A stretch of 64,000 bases of DNA from Bacillota bacterium (GTDB lineage Bacteria; Bacillota; TC1): contig JAQUGR010000003.1 in NCBI GenBank assembly GCA_028683955.1, positions 62,001-126,000 on the forward strand, written 5' to 3'. Below are positions 16,883-24,584 of this stretch, piece after piece. A model generated the notes under the pieces. The model had not been told where the DNA came from and did no database searches. It was given only the letters and a program-made list of their open reading frames with translations. The translations under genes and the position numbers were made by a program. The stretch's first letter is position 1. Each line of letters begins with the position of its first letter.

Positions 16883-17617
16883 ATGGGGAAAATAAATTAT
16901 TCAACATATTCTGGAGTTAAAAAGAAATTACTGGAAATCTTCCGGAAAGAAAATTTCCCAAATAACAAGTTGCCTTCAGAGTCTGGACTATCTTTAAGGT
17001 TGGGTGTAAGTCTGGTAACCCTGCGTGAATCATTATTAATGCTTGCAATGGAAGGTTTTATTACAAAAAAACATGGTTCTGGAAATTATGTTCATCCTAG
17101 TGCTCTTGATCCAAATATGAGAATTGATTTAGTTAATTCATTTACTGAAATGTTGGAACAAAGCGGTTACCATGCAAAGTATATACCAATGGGGCATTTT
17201 ATTGAAGAAGTAGATGAGCTAGTTGCTAATAAATTAGGTATACCAGTTGGAGAGAAAGTTTTTACAGCAATTTGGCACTATATGGCTGATGACAAACTAG
17301 CTATAGTAGCCTATAATCGTATTCCCTTAAATCTTTTTCAAAAAGATATACCTGTTGAAATGCCTTTATTGAATCTTGATGACTTCTTGTGGGAATATTG
17401 CCATCAAGAAACGTCACACTCTTTATCTAATTATGCTCCATATTTATGTGATAATAATTTGGCTGAATTATTCAATCTAAAATCACCTTCTGCCATACTA
17501 GTCTGGAAACAGATCTTTTATAGTGTAGCTGATGAAAAATTATCCTACAATGAAGTTTTTTTTAATCCTGAAATTGGTGAGCTAATAACTCTCAGAAATA
17601 GATATTTTAGAGAATAG
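16883..17617 (+). CDS. GntR-family regulator with UTRA domain, second copy
   Basis: A 244-residue HutC-type regulator: wHTH in the first 75 residues (LPSESGLSLRLGVSLVTLRESLLMLAMEG region) and a UTRA ligand-binding domain after residue 85. It resembles the regulator at 13173 in layout (both share the HGxGN turn and NxF start of the UTRA domain) and the pair may have come from an old duplication. It is followed after 12 bp by the C_GCAxxG_C_C gene, so both are probably one transcript. Confidence 0.86.
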   Translation: MGKINYSTYSGVKKKLLEIFRKENFPNNKLPSESGLSLRLGVSLVTLRESLLMLAMEGFITKKHGSGNYVHPSALDPNMRIDLVNSFTEMLEQSGYHAKYIPMGHFIEEVDELVANKLGIPVGEKVFTAIWHYMADDKLAIVAYNRIPLNLFQKDIPVEMPLLNLDDFLWEYCHQETSHSLSNYAPYLCDNNLAELFNLKSPSAILVWKQIFYSVADEKLSYNEVFFNPEIGELITLRNRYFRE

Positions 17618-17629
17618 GAGTAGATAACT

Positions 17630-18064
17630 ATGTCAAAAGATTATGAAAAAAAAGCACTGGAATATTTTTCCAATGGCTATAACTGTTCCGAATCATCATT
17701 ATTAATTGGATGTGATATTTTAGGTATTAAAGATCCAATAATTCCTAGAGTTGCAACTTGTTTTGGTGGAGGCATCAATGGTTGTGGCAATATATGTGGT
17801 TTATATACTGGTGCAATGATGAGTATAGGTATAAAATATGGCCGTGATACTCATATTGAAAGTAGAGAAACTGCTAATAAAATTGGCAGAGAGTTTCATG
17901 ACTTCTGGATTAATAATATTGGTAAACTAAATTGTTGTGATCTGTTGGATATTGATTATCCAGAAGAACTTATTGAAATATCTGATAAAAAATCATATGG
18001 TACAGATAATTGTTGCAAGCCTATGTGTACTAAAATCACCAAATGGCTAGTAAATAAACTTTAA
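17630..18064 (+). CDS. C_GCAxxG_C_C family redox protein
   Basis: A 144-residue protein of the C_GCAxxG_C_C family (putative redox-active proteins of anaerobes). The key residues are seen as NCSESSLLIG near residue 20, CFGGGINGCGNICGLYTGAMM around 44-65 and a C-terminal cluster CC, CCKPMC. The Cys pattern suggests a metal or Fe-S centre, but the activity of the family is unknown. It is cotranscribed with a GntR regulator and lies next to a molybdenum hydroxylase and an amidohydrolase, so it may supply or accept electrons there. Confidence 0.85.
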   Translation: MSKDYEKKALEYFSNGYNCSESSLLIGCDILGIKDPIIPRVATCFGGGINGCGNICGLYTGAMMSIGIKYGRDTHIESRETANKIGREFHDFWINNIGKLNCCDLLDIDYPEELIEISDKKSYGTDNCCKPMCTKITKWLVNKL

Positions 18065-18068
18065 TATT

Positions 18069-18100
18069 AAAGGGGTACATTAAAAAATGTACCCCTTTAA
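18069..18100. terminator. Bidirectional terminator
   Basis: A 12-bp perfect stem, AAAGGGGTACAT with its complement, around TTAAAAA, flanked by A and T tracts. It lies between the converging C_GCAxxG_C_C and amidohydrolase genes. Confidence 0.85.
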
Positions 18101-18106
18101 ATTATT

Positions 18107-19456
18107 CTATAATCTACTCACTCTTTTATTAAGTTTAATCATTTGATTGTTTACATCATCAACTATCTTTTTAGGACTTAAATTGTTAAACTTGCCCTCA
18201 TTTAATACTTCTTTACCGTTAATATAAACATTTAGCACATCACTTTGGTTTGCAGAATATACTAAATTAGCAATCATATCATTGCAAGGTGTATTGTGAA
18301 GGCTATGCATATTCACCAAGACTAAATCTGCCTTTTTACCTGCTTCTATAGAACCAATCTCTCCTTCAAGTCCTACAGCCTTTGCCCCTTCTATTGTAGC
18401 CATTCGCAAAGCTTGCTTTGCAGAAACTGCGAGAGGATTAAGGTTTTCCATTCTTGGTAAAATAGCTGCAAGTTTCATACTTTCTAACATATCCTGATTA
18501 TTGTTTGGGGCATCAGTACCAAGTGAAACATTAACTCCTCTTTGTAACATACTCTCTACTGGTACAATCCCAGATGCTAAAAGAAGGTTACTGGCTGGAT
18601 TAATAATGACCTTTCCTCCTCTATCAGAAAGTATGGACATTTCTTTCTTTGACAACCATACTGAATGCACTGAATGAAATCTTTCATTAACTCCCCCATA
18701 TTCATCAATGACTTCAATAAATGTTTTACCAAAGCGAGCATTTATTTTATCTACTTCAAATTTTGCTTCAGCAACATGTGTATGAAAACAAGCTTTGTAA
18801 TAATTAGCCAGGTCTATCGTTTTCTCAAGCGAATCTACTGTTGTATAAAGTAAATTAACAGGACTTACACAAGCACTTATCTTACCTCCATTAGCACCAT
18901 GCCATTTTGAAAAAATACGTTTATATTCATTAATAATTTCTTCAGTTTCTTCCATAAATATTTCTGGAACATTAAAATTAAGATCATGAAAACCCCTGGC
19001 AACCATTCCTTTGATACCTGTATCATTCATTGCTTTAAATACTGAATCAACATTTTTTTTGGATTTTGCAGCCATATAATAATTATCTATAACATATGTA
19101 ACTCCACTTCGCAGGTTTTCCATATATCCTAAGTAAGCCCCAAGATACGCTTCTTCTTCATTTATTTCCCCTAAGTAAGGCCAAATAGTATCAGATAACC
19201 AAGTTTTCAAAGGTTTATCCATTCCAAGCCCTCTCATCAAGTAATATACTGTATGCGTATGTGCATTTATCAGGCCAGGAATCATTAAATTACCTCCACC
19301 ATCGATAACAGCATCCATGTCATGCTCATTGTATGGACAGATATATTTTTCTCCAACCCAGGCTATTTTTTCTTCTTCTACAACAATAACTCCATCGGTT
19401 ATAAGATTGTCACTTATATCCACTGTTGCAATGGTAATATTTTTAATCATAAACAT
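18107..19456 (-). CDS. Amidohydrolase, SsnA/TrzA (cytosine-deaminase-like) family
   Basis: A 449-residue metal-dependent hydrolase. The N-terminal metal motif is INAHTHT, further ligands are in FHTHVAEAKF and HSVHSVW, and the late Asp is in LGTDAPNNN, so a full mononuclear amidohydrolase site is present. Relatives deaminate or dechlorinate purine- and triazine-like rings (guanine deaminase, TrzA/AtzA) or belong to the SsnA group of selenium/molybdenum purine pathways. Proximity to a molybdenum hydroxylase supports heterocycle breakdown, as an inference. It starts at an ATG with GGAGG 8 bases upstream and follows the CrtO-CDGSH gene by 23 bases. Confidence 0.83.
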   Translation of the reverse strand: MFMIKNITIATVDISDNLITDGVIVVEEEKIAWVGEKYICPYNEHDMDAVIDGGGNLMIPGLINAHTHTVYYLMRGLGMDKPLKTWLSDTIWPYLGEINEEEAYLGAYLGYMENLRSGVTYVIDNYYMAAKSKKNVDSVFKAMNDTGIKGMVARGFHDLNFNVPEIFMEETEEIINEYKRIFSKWHGANGGKISACVSPVNLLYTTVDSLEKTIDLANYYKACFHTHVAEAKFEVDKINARFGKTFIEVIDEYGGVNERFHSVHSVWLSKKEMSILSDRGGKVIINPASNLLLASGIVPVESMLQRGVNVSLGTDAPNNNQDMLESMKLAAILPRMENLNPLAVSAKQALRMATIEGAKAVGLEGEIGSIEAGKKADLVLVNMHSLHNTPCNDMIANLVYSANQSDVLNVYINGKEVLNEGKFNNLSPKKIVDDVNNQMIKLNKRVSRL

Positions 19457-19479
19457 ATTTATTTCCTCCAGGACATAAA

Positions 19480-20652
19480 TTACTTATCTCTGAATTTACA
19501 AGTAACATGACTTGCATCACAAAAGGGCATCATTTTAGATTCTCCACATCTGCACAATACATATCTATTTCTTGTTTCATATGTAGATCCATCACTCGAT
19601 TCTAAAGTAATACCACCCTTAACAAAAATCCCACAACTTACATGTATTTGTGGATCTTGCAATATTTCAATACTTTGAGGAAACTCTGGATCTATTTCAA
19701 AACCATCCTTTTCCCTTGCCACTAATCTACCAGTTGGACATTGGTAAGCAGCAATAATTGCCTCACTCTTCAAATCAGGATCGTCAGACATGAGTGTCAG
19801 CTCCCAAACATTCCCCTCTTCTCGATGACAAAATCTAGCATAAGCACATCTATCATCATCTAACAAATCAAGCTCTGGTCCCTCTAATACAGTAGCTCTA
19901 TCATGATATGTATCTTTAGTAGCACTTTCATCACCAATAAAACCCTCACTTACATGAGAACCATCACAAAAGGGCGGAGTCTTAGTTTTACCACATCTGC
20001 ATAAAGAATAAGTTTCCTGATCTTCATATTGTTTACCTTGAGTATAAACATACCCTTTTCCTTTAGGAGTAATTTTCTTTTCAGATAGTGGAATATTTCC
20101 GGTAACTATATAAGGTCCGTCTTTTACTATTTTAATTTTACCTTTCTTATCATAACTCATAGAAACACTCCTTTTCATAAGTTTTTCCCTATTCATTCTC
20201 ACTAACCTTGGTCGGTTATATCTTTGAGTAAGAATACAAGGAAGATTTACAATTAAAGCATACCCCAACATAATCCAAATTACAAAAGTTGGACTCCAAA
20301 ATCCAAAAATAAAAAATGGTAATATCTCTAGCCAATGCATTATTTCAGCTTTTCCAGTTTCAATAATGAAAGTATTAAGATAATCATTCTCCAAACTTTC
20401 CAGATTCTTTTTTCTAAAACCATTCTTATATGTACTAGCACCATCAGGGAGATGATGCTTCCATTTATGAATCCTTAATATTTTTTTATAAAATATATTT
20501 TCCCATTTTCTAGTTTTCAACCAAAAATTATTTGGTTGAAAGTATTTATCGTCCATTCTATTAATTATGAATGCAACTACCAATTGCATAATTGGCCAGC
20601 CAATGAAATAGGATATAATCATTAACCACTCAGGTATAAAAAATATTTGCAT
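19480..20652 (-). CDS. CrtO-like acyltransferase fused to CDGSH iron-sulfur repeats
   Basis: A 390-residue two-part protein. Residues 1-155 match the CrtO glycosyl-4,4'-diaponeurosporenoate acyltransferase family: DKYF, HKWKHHLPDGA and TQRYNRPRL are recognisable, with membrane helices near 5-30 and 105-140. Residues 175-390 hold two CDGSH [2Fe-2S] motifs, CRCGKTKTPPFCDGSH and CRCGESKMMPFCDASH, around a Cys-poor Fer4_19-like segment with RCAYARFCH. The usual CrtO protein is about 165 residues and ends where this one continues. The join is in one uninterrupted frame. The upstream gene is a CrtQ-like glycosyltransferase, so a surface glycolipid/carotenoid acyl step is suggested; the role of the redox part is unknown. 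Confidence 0.82.
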   Translation of the reverse strand: MQIFFIPEWLMIISYFIGWPIMQLVVAFIINRMDDKYFQPNNFWLKTRKWENIFYKKILRIHKWKHHLPDGASTYKNGFRKKNLESLENDYLNTFIIETGKAEIMHWLEILPFFIFGFWSPTFVIWIMLGYALIVNLPCILTQRYNRPRLVRMNREKLMKRSVSMSYDKKGKIKIVKDGPYIVTGNIPLSEKKITPKGKGYVYTQGKQYEDQETYSLCRCGKTKTPPFCDGSHVSEGFIGDESATKDTYHDRATVLEGPELDLLDDDRCAYARFCHREEGNVWELTLMSDDPDLKSEAIIAAYQCPTGRLVAREKDGFEIDPEFPQSIEILQDPQIHVSCGIFVKGGITLESSDGSTYETRNRYVLCRCGESKMMPFCDASHVTCKFRDK

Positions 20653-20661
20653 AAAGTCTAC

Positions 20662-21780
20662 CTACAACTTTCTACCTTTCCAGGTTGTTGATTTTAAAAA
20701 ATATGTTCCAATTACAGAATAAAGATAAGTAAAATGAAAAGCAAGTAAATAAATTGGATAAATTATACATGTATAAAAAGGATATGAACCTAAAGTCTTA
20801 ACAACCCTATAAATCAATACTGTACTTATACCATAAATACCTAAAAGTAGCATAAGAATATTAGTTTCTGCATTTAATAATGAATTTATAATTTCAATAG
20901 GAATTAGAGTTAAAAAGGCAATCCAACTTATAATTGCAAGAAATAACCACCACTCCATGGAAAATGAAGCAATTGCAAAATTTTTAGACCAACCTTCAAT
21001 CACTTGGTTTAAAGACTCTGAATACATCCTAAAACTTATATAATCTCCACCTAAATAAAGTTCTATTTCTACTCCTTGTGTTTTTAAATATTTACCTAAA
21101 TCATAATCTTCCACTACATCATTTTTAACTTTTTCATAACCTCCATATTTATTAAATAAATCTCTTTTTATTAATAAAAGAGGTCCATAAAAACCTTGAG
21201 TTCGTCTTTTACCAATAACACTAAGGCCCGTAGAACAAATTTGTATCATATTAAAGAAAAGTGAAAAGAACTCATATTTCTTTTTCATAGTATGGAAAGG
21301 TTGTACAGATATAGGATTCCTACTTTTTAAGTAATGTTCTACCAAAACATCTATACTGTTTTCTGTTAACCTTACATCTGAATCTATAAAAAGAAGAAGA
21401 TTACCTCTTGCCACACTTGCTCCATTTTGACAGGCCCAGGTTTTTCCCTTCCAGCCTTTTGGCAGTTTTTCAACACCAATTTTTTTCACTTCATATTTAC
21501 CATTATTTGCAAAACTTTTAATAATATTTGGTGTTGCATCTGTTGAACCATCATCAACACAGATTATTTCTTTTATCGGATAGTTTTGATTTATTAAATC
21601 ATTTAAGATATTCGGCAGATTATTTTCTTCATTTCTTGCTGGTATTATTATTGATACTGTTGGTTTTTCATTACTATTAGGCAAATTATTTATTTTTTTA
21701 ATTCTAGGAAGTTTGAAAAAAAGGAAGATAGTAGCAAAAATACCTAATATTATTGTTATATAGCTTGTTAACGGCATCAT
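20662..21780 (-). CDS. Family-2 glycosyltransferase, CrtQ-like
   Basis: A 372-residue membrane glycosyltransferase. One N-terminal helix (about 4-22) precedes a GT-A domain with SIIIPARNEENNL, CVDDGSTD, the metal-binding DSDVR, and VEDYDLGKYLK; three or four helices follow at 260-365. This layout is that of CrtQ/4,4'-diaponeurosporenoate glucosyltransferase and related ceramide/hopanoid transferases. The CrtO-like gene 9 bases downstream supports the CrtQ-like call, though no carotenoid synthase is in the window. The second of two adjacent ATG codons (21777) has better spacing from GAGG. Confidence 0.82.
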   Translation of the reverse strand: MMPLTSYITIILGIFATIFLFFKLPRIKKINNLPNSNEKPTVSIIIPARNEENNLPNILNDLINQNYPIKEIICVDDGSTDATPNIIKSFANNGKYEVKKIGVEKLPKGWKGKTWACQNGASVARGNLLLFIDSDVRLTENSIDVLVEHYLKSRNPISVQPFHTMKKKYEFFSLFFNMIQICSTGLSVIGKRRTQGFYGPLLLIKRDLFNKYGGYEKVKNDVVEDYDLGKYLKTQGVEIELYLGGDYISFRMYSESLNQVIEGWSKNFAIASFSMEWWLFLAIISWIAFLTLIPIEIINSLLNAETNILMLLLGIYGISTVLIYRVVKTLGSYPFYTCIIYPIYLLAFHFTYLYSVIGTYFLKSTTWKGRKL

Positions 21781-21805
21781 ACACCTCGTAAATTTTTATT
21801 ATCAA

Positions 21806-21833
21806 CTTATACTATACCATAAAATATAGACAA
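21806..21833 (-). promoter_or_regulatory. Promoter of the glycosyltransferase/acyltransferase genes
   Basis: TTGTCT (21833-21828) and TATAAG (21811-21806) on the minus strand, 16 bp apart, predict a start near 21799. Confidence 0.5.
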
Positions 21834-21858
21834 ATGACCCCTTTAAAGGAGTCATTTT
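21831..21858 (-). terminator. Terminator after the DUF5661 gene
   Basis: AAATGAC and GTCATTT arms with inner CC/GG pairs form a hairpin around TTTAAA, followed leftward by a T-rich but broken tract. It partly overlaps the -35 element of the next promoter. Confidence 0.55.
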
Positions 21859-21870
21859 CTACTTATTTTT

Positions 21871-22152
21871 TTATTTCTTCTGCATTTTATTCCAATATGC
21901 TTCTGCTTCATCTTCCATTTTTTCTAAGCGTGTGTAGTAGTCTGGAAATTCATTTAAATGAGCCAAAGCTATCTTTGCAGTTAAAAGGGGGTCATTATCT
22001 GTTACATTTGTAGTAGGATCAACTTTTCCATGTTCTAATTCTACATCCATTCCCCTTCTAAATTCTTCCACATCAAATTTTTTCCAATCTATATTAAGTT
22101 TCGCACCATATTCTAATGCATTTTCTGTTGTAAATACTTTTTTTTCTGACAT
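21871..22152 (-). CDS. DUF5661 family protein
   Basis: About 93 residues, all alpha by appearance. It shows the typical family sequence FRRGMDVELEHG, a TNVTDNDPLLTAKIALAHL core and NEFPDYYTRLEKME. The family is widespread beside MsrA and other stress genes but has no known activity. The frame continues to a TTG at 22161, but the ATG at 22152 has GGAG 9 bases before it. It lies 15 bases behind msrA on the same strand and is probably cotranscribed. Confidence 0.8.
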   Translation of the reverse strand: MSEKKVFTTENALEYGAKLNIDWKKFDVEEFRRGMDVELEHGKVDPTTNVTDNDPLLTAKIALAHLNEFPDYYTRLEKMEDEAEAYWNKMQKK

Positions 22153-22167
22153 TATATTCAACTCCTT

Positions 22168-22680
22168 CTACTTATTTGTTTCTTTAGCTTTTTCAAATTT
22201 ATCTGGTCCTATATGACAATATCCACCTGGATTCTTATCCAGATACTTTTGATGATATTCTTCTGCAGTTGTATAATTACTTAAAGGTAACACTTCAACA
22301 GCTATTTTCTCTTCATATTTAGTTTGTAATTCTTTAATTGAAGCCATTATTTCATCCCTATCACTCTCATCCATATAGTATATTCCTGAACGATACTGAC
22401 TGCCTACATCATTGCCTTGTCTATTTATAGAAACAGGGTTAATCACATCATAATATAATTCAAGAATTTCAGATAAAGAAATAATTGAAGGATTATATAC
22501 AACTTTAACTCCTTCTGTATGACCAGTATTATTGTAGCAGACATCTTGATAGGTAGGATTTTTAGTCTTCCCATTCACATAACCAACTTCAGTACTTATA
22601 ACACCCTTTATTAATGATAAGTATTTTTCTGTACCCCAAAAACAACCTCCTGCTAGGTATATTTCTTTAACTTCTTCCAT
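22168..22680 (-). CDS. msrA: Peptide methionine-S-sulfoxide reductase
   Basis: A 170-residue repair enzyme for (S)-methionine sulfoxide in proteins. The catalytic motif GGCFWGTEKY is at residues 11-20 (nucleophilic Cys13), with YNNTGHTEGV, the GNDVGSQYRSGIYY segment and EEYHQKYLDKNPGGYC following. The Cys in the terminal GGYC could serve as resolving residue. No MsrB domain is fused. It follows the nitroreductase gene by 3 bases in an oxidative-stress style operon. Confidence 0.95.
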   Translation of the reverse strand: MEEVKEIYLAGGCFWGTEKYLSLIKGVISTEVGYVNGKTKNPTYQDVCYNNTGHTEGVKVVYNPSIISLSEILELYYDVINPVSINRQGNDVGSQYRSGIYYMDESDRDEIMASIKELQTKYEEKIAVEVLPLSNYTTAEEYHQKYLDKNPGGYCHIGPDKFEKAKETNK

Positions 22681-22683
22681 AAT

Positions 22684-23514
22684 TTACTCCTCTATCCAAC
22701 TAAACTTATAAGTTGTATTTTCTGTTGCTTTAATACCAGTTTCTTTTACCATAAATTCACCTTTTAGGCCACTTTCTTTTGCAGTTAGTTGAAAATGTGA
22801 AGCAGCTATACCCAGATCAATTCTTTGTATATCATAACTAAAAGCTTTACTATAGCCAGGTGTACTATATTCAAAAAAGTGGAAATCATTCCCACATCTT
22901 ACAATTCTCCAAGGTTGTTTATTTGAAGCTGAAGGTCCAAGTCTGACCATTTCTAGAACATCTCCATAAATACCTGCATCTTCTTTGGTTAATTTTGTAT
23001 TAAAATCATTATTGAAAAATAGTTGATCCCAGTCAACTCTATAATCACCCTTTGACATTTTACGCATCATCTTATCAGTTAATGATGTTTTTTTAGCAGG
23101 ATAACCTATAGGCGTAATTACTGGTATTATTTCACCAGCCTTTAAGTCAGCTTCCTTGGCAAATTGACCTCTATTAAATGTTCCACCTAACCAACATGTT
23201 CCAATTCCAATTTTAGCAAGATAAAGAATTAACTCCTCAAGCTCATATCCAAGTGCTTCTAGTGCAAAATCTCCATCTGTAAGAGTTGCTGCAATAAAGT
23301 TATTGGCATTTCTAATAACACCATAGGTACCTAACTTCTCATTACTATTTTTTTCCTTTGTATCTATAAAGGTGTATTTCAACTTAACATTCCAAGGATT
23401 TTCTAGACCTTCTATATATGATTCTATTTGTCTTTTTATTTCATCAGTTATTGATTTCTCATTATATGTTCTAACCGATTTTCTCTTTGTTATTATTTGT
23501 ATAAAACTATCCAT
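22684..23514 (-). CDS. Nitroreductase-family protein, TM1586 type
   Basis: About 276 residues with the FMN-binding start RKSVRTYN, a GIGTCWLGGTFNR motif and a second nitroreductase-like half (GPSASNKQPWRIV), matching the two-lobe TM1586-type nitroreductase family in which one chain makes the whole dimer-like fold. It likely uses FMN to reduce nitro or quinone compounds; the physiological substrate is unknown. ATG at 23514 is preceded by AAGGAG with 6-base spacing, so the longer frame to 23535 is not used. Confidence 0.83.
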   Translation of the reverse strand: MDSFIQIITKRKSVRTYNEKSITDEIKRQIESYIEGLENPWNVKLKYTFIDTKEKNSNEKLGTYGVIRNANNFIAATLTDGDFALEALGYELEELILYLAKIGIGTCWLGGTFNRGQFAKEADLKAGEIIPVITPIGYPAKKTSLTDKMMRKMSKGDYRVDWDQLFFNNDFNTKLTKEDAGIYGDVLEMVRLGPSASNKQPWRIVRCGNDFHFFEYSTPGYSKAFSYDIQRIDLGIAASHFQLTAKESGLKGEFMVKETGIKATENTTYKFSWIEE

Positions 23515-23564
23515 TAAAAGCTCCTTTTCAAACAAGTATATTGCAATATTGGACTTATAAAAAT

Positions 23565-23590
23565 TGCACTCTCTTATATAAGAGAGTGCA
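23565..23590 (-). terminator. Terminator of the rubredoxin-like gene
   Basis: A 26-bp perfect palindrome centred on TATA (half-site TGCACTCTCTTAT) followed leftward by AATTTTTAT. Its perfect symmetry also makes it a possible protein-binding site, but the position after 23614 favours termination. Confidence 0.7.
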
Positions 23591-23613
23591 CACTAAATTA
23601 CTATTTATTATTA

Positions 23614-23943
23614 TTACCATTTACCCTTGGTCATATGTCCAGCAATTTCAGCTTTACTTCTTTGTTTAATTACCCAAGCTTCGTCACAGGCCTTTTCAAA
23701 AACAGAAACGCAAGGAGGATCAAGATTAATCTCAATACCTTCTAAAGCAAGATCAGCAATTTTCATTGCCAAATCGATGATTTCCATATGAATATCATTT
23801 GTACGATCTGAATTATAAATTTTTTCTCCATCTTCTTCAGATAAAGCCACAAATTTTTCTTTAGGTGCTCCACATTTAGGACAAACTTCAGGTGCCTCAT
23901 TATCTTCGTGCATAAATCCACAATTAGAACATTTCCATAACAT
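23614..23943 (-). CDS. Rubredoxin-like zinc-ribbon protein
   Basis: A 109-residue protein whose first 30 residues are a rubredoxin-type knuckle pair, KCSNCGF and VCPKCGAP, as in the C-terminal domain of rubrerythrin. The remaining 75 residues are helical and acidic with two Cys (PPCVS, KACDEAW) and no ferritin-like ExxH motif, so no diiron rubrerythrin domain is present. It may be a small electron donor to oxidative-stress enzymes nearby. A promoter (TTGCTT-17-TATCAT, 24018-23990) lies in front. Confidence 0.75.
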   Translation of the reverse strand: MLWKCSNCGFMHEDNEAPEVCPKCGAPKEKFVALSEEDGEKIYNSDRTNDIHMEIIDLAMKIADLALEGIEINLDPPCVSVFEKACDEAWVIKQRSKAEIAGHMTKGKW

Positions 23944-23989
23944 AATAAATATCCCCTCTCACTAATAAGTAATCTAATCTCTAATCTTT

Positions 23990-24018
23990 ATGATACTCTT
24001 TTACTCAAAAGTAAGCAA
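23990..24018 (-). promoter_or_regulatory. Promoter of the rubredoxin-like gene
   Basis: TTGCTT (24018-24013) and TATCAT (23995-23990) with 17-bp spacing; the spacer contains a short CTTTT/AAAAG inverted repeat. Confidence 0.45.
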
Positions 24019-24029
24019 TATAAATAAAC

Positions 24030-24572
24030 TTATTTAAAACTAATTAATTCTTCAACAGTTTTATGCTCACGCATATCTGGTTTTATATCTGGATAGCCTA
24101 TAGCAATCATTGCAGCCAATTTTTGATCTTTTGGAATACCAACTGCTTCTGATACCAATTCTTCATTAAACACTCCCAAAATTACACAACCAAGACCTTC
24201 ATAATAAGCTGATAGTGAAAAAGTTTGAGAGGCTATGCCCGCATCAAACATCTCCCAACGATCCCCTTTGCTAGTTGAAAAGGAACCATCTTTTTCATAA
24301 CCACAACGTCCAGTTACATAAGTAACCAAAACAAGAGCTGGAGCTTGTTTAATTGTTTTTTCATTAAAAGTAAAACCATTTAAACAATCATTGGCAATTT
24401 TATCTAATAAAACTCTGTCCTCAACTACAATGTACCTTGCAGTTTGAGAATTTTTCCATGAAGGAGAGTATGATGCATTCTCTACAATCCTCTTAAAAAC
24501 TTCATGATCAATCTTTGTATCCTTAAACTTTCGGATACTCCTTCTACCTTTTAAACACTCTAAAAATTCCAT
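24030..24572 (-). CDS. Nitroreductase-family protein
   Basis: A 180-residue FMN-type nitroreductase with GRRSIRKFKD at the start, SPSWKNSQTARYIVV in the middle and GLGCVILGVFNEELV near the C-terminus, all typical of the small NfsA/NfsB-like group. It begins 12 bases after the EtfA-crotonase stop, with TAGGAGG ahead, and is therefore probably the last gene of the acyl-CoA dehydrogenase operon. A flavin reductase in this position could exchange electrons with the ETF, which is speculation. Confidence 0.85.
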   Translation of the reverse strand: MEFLECLKGRRSIRKFKDTKIDHEVFKRIVENASYSPSWKNSQTARYIVVEDRVLLDKIANDCLNGFTFNEKTIKQAPALVLVTYVTGRCGYEKDGSFSTSKGDRWEMFDAGIASQTFSLSAYYEGLGCVILGVFNEELVSEAVGIPKDQKLAAMIAIGYPDIKPDMREHKTVEELISFK

Positions 24573-24584
24573 TTTTACCTCCTA

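Noticed and set aside
23565-23590. The 26-bp perfect palindrome as a protein-binding site
   Set aside because: Position right after a gene end and a following T-run make an intrinsic terminator the simpler reading.
23614-23943. Calling the rubredoxin-like gene a rubrerythrin
   Set aside because: No ferritin-like ExxH motifs; only the rubredoxin-type zinc ribbon is present.
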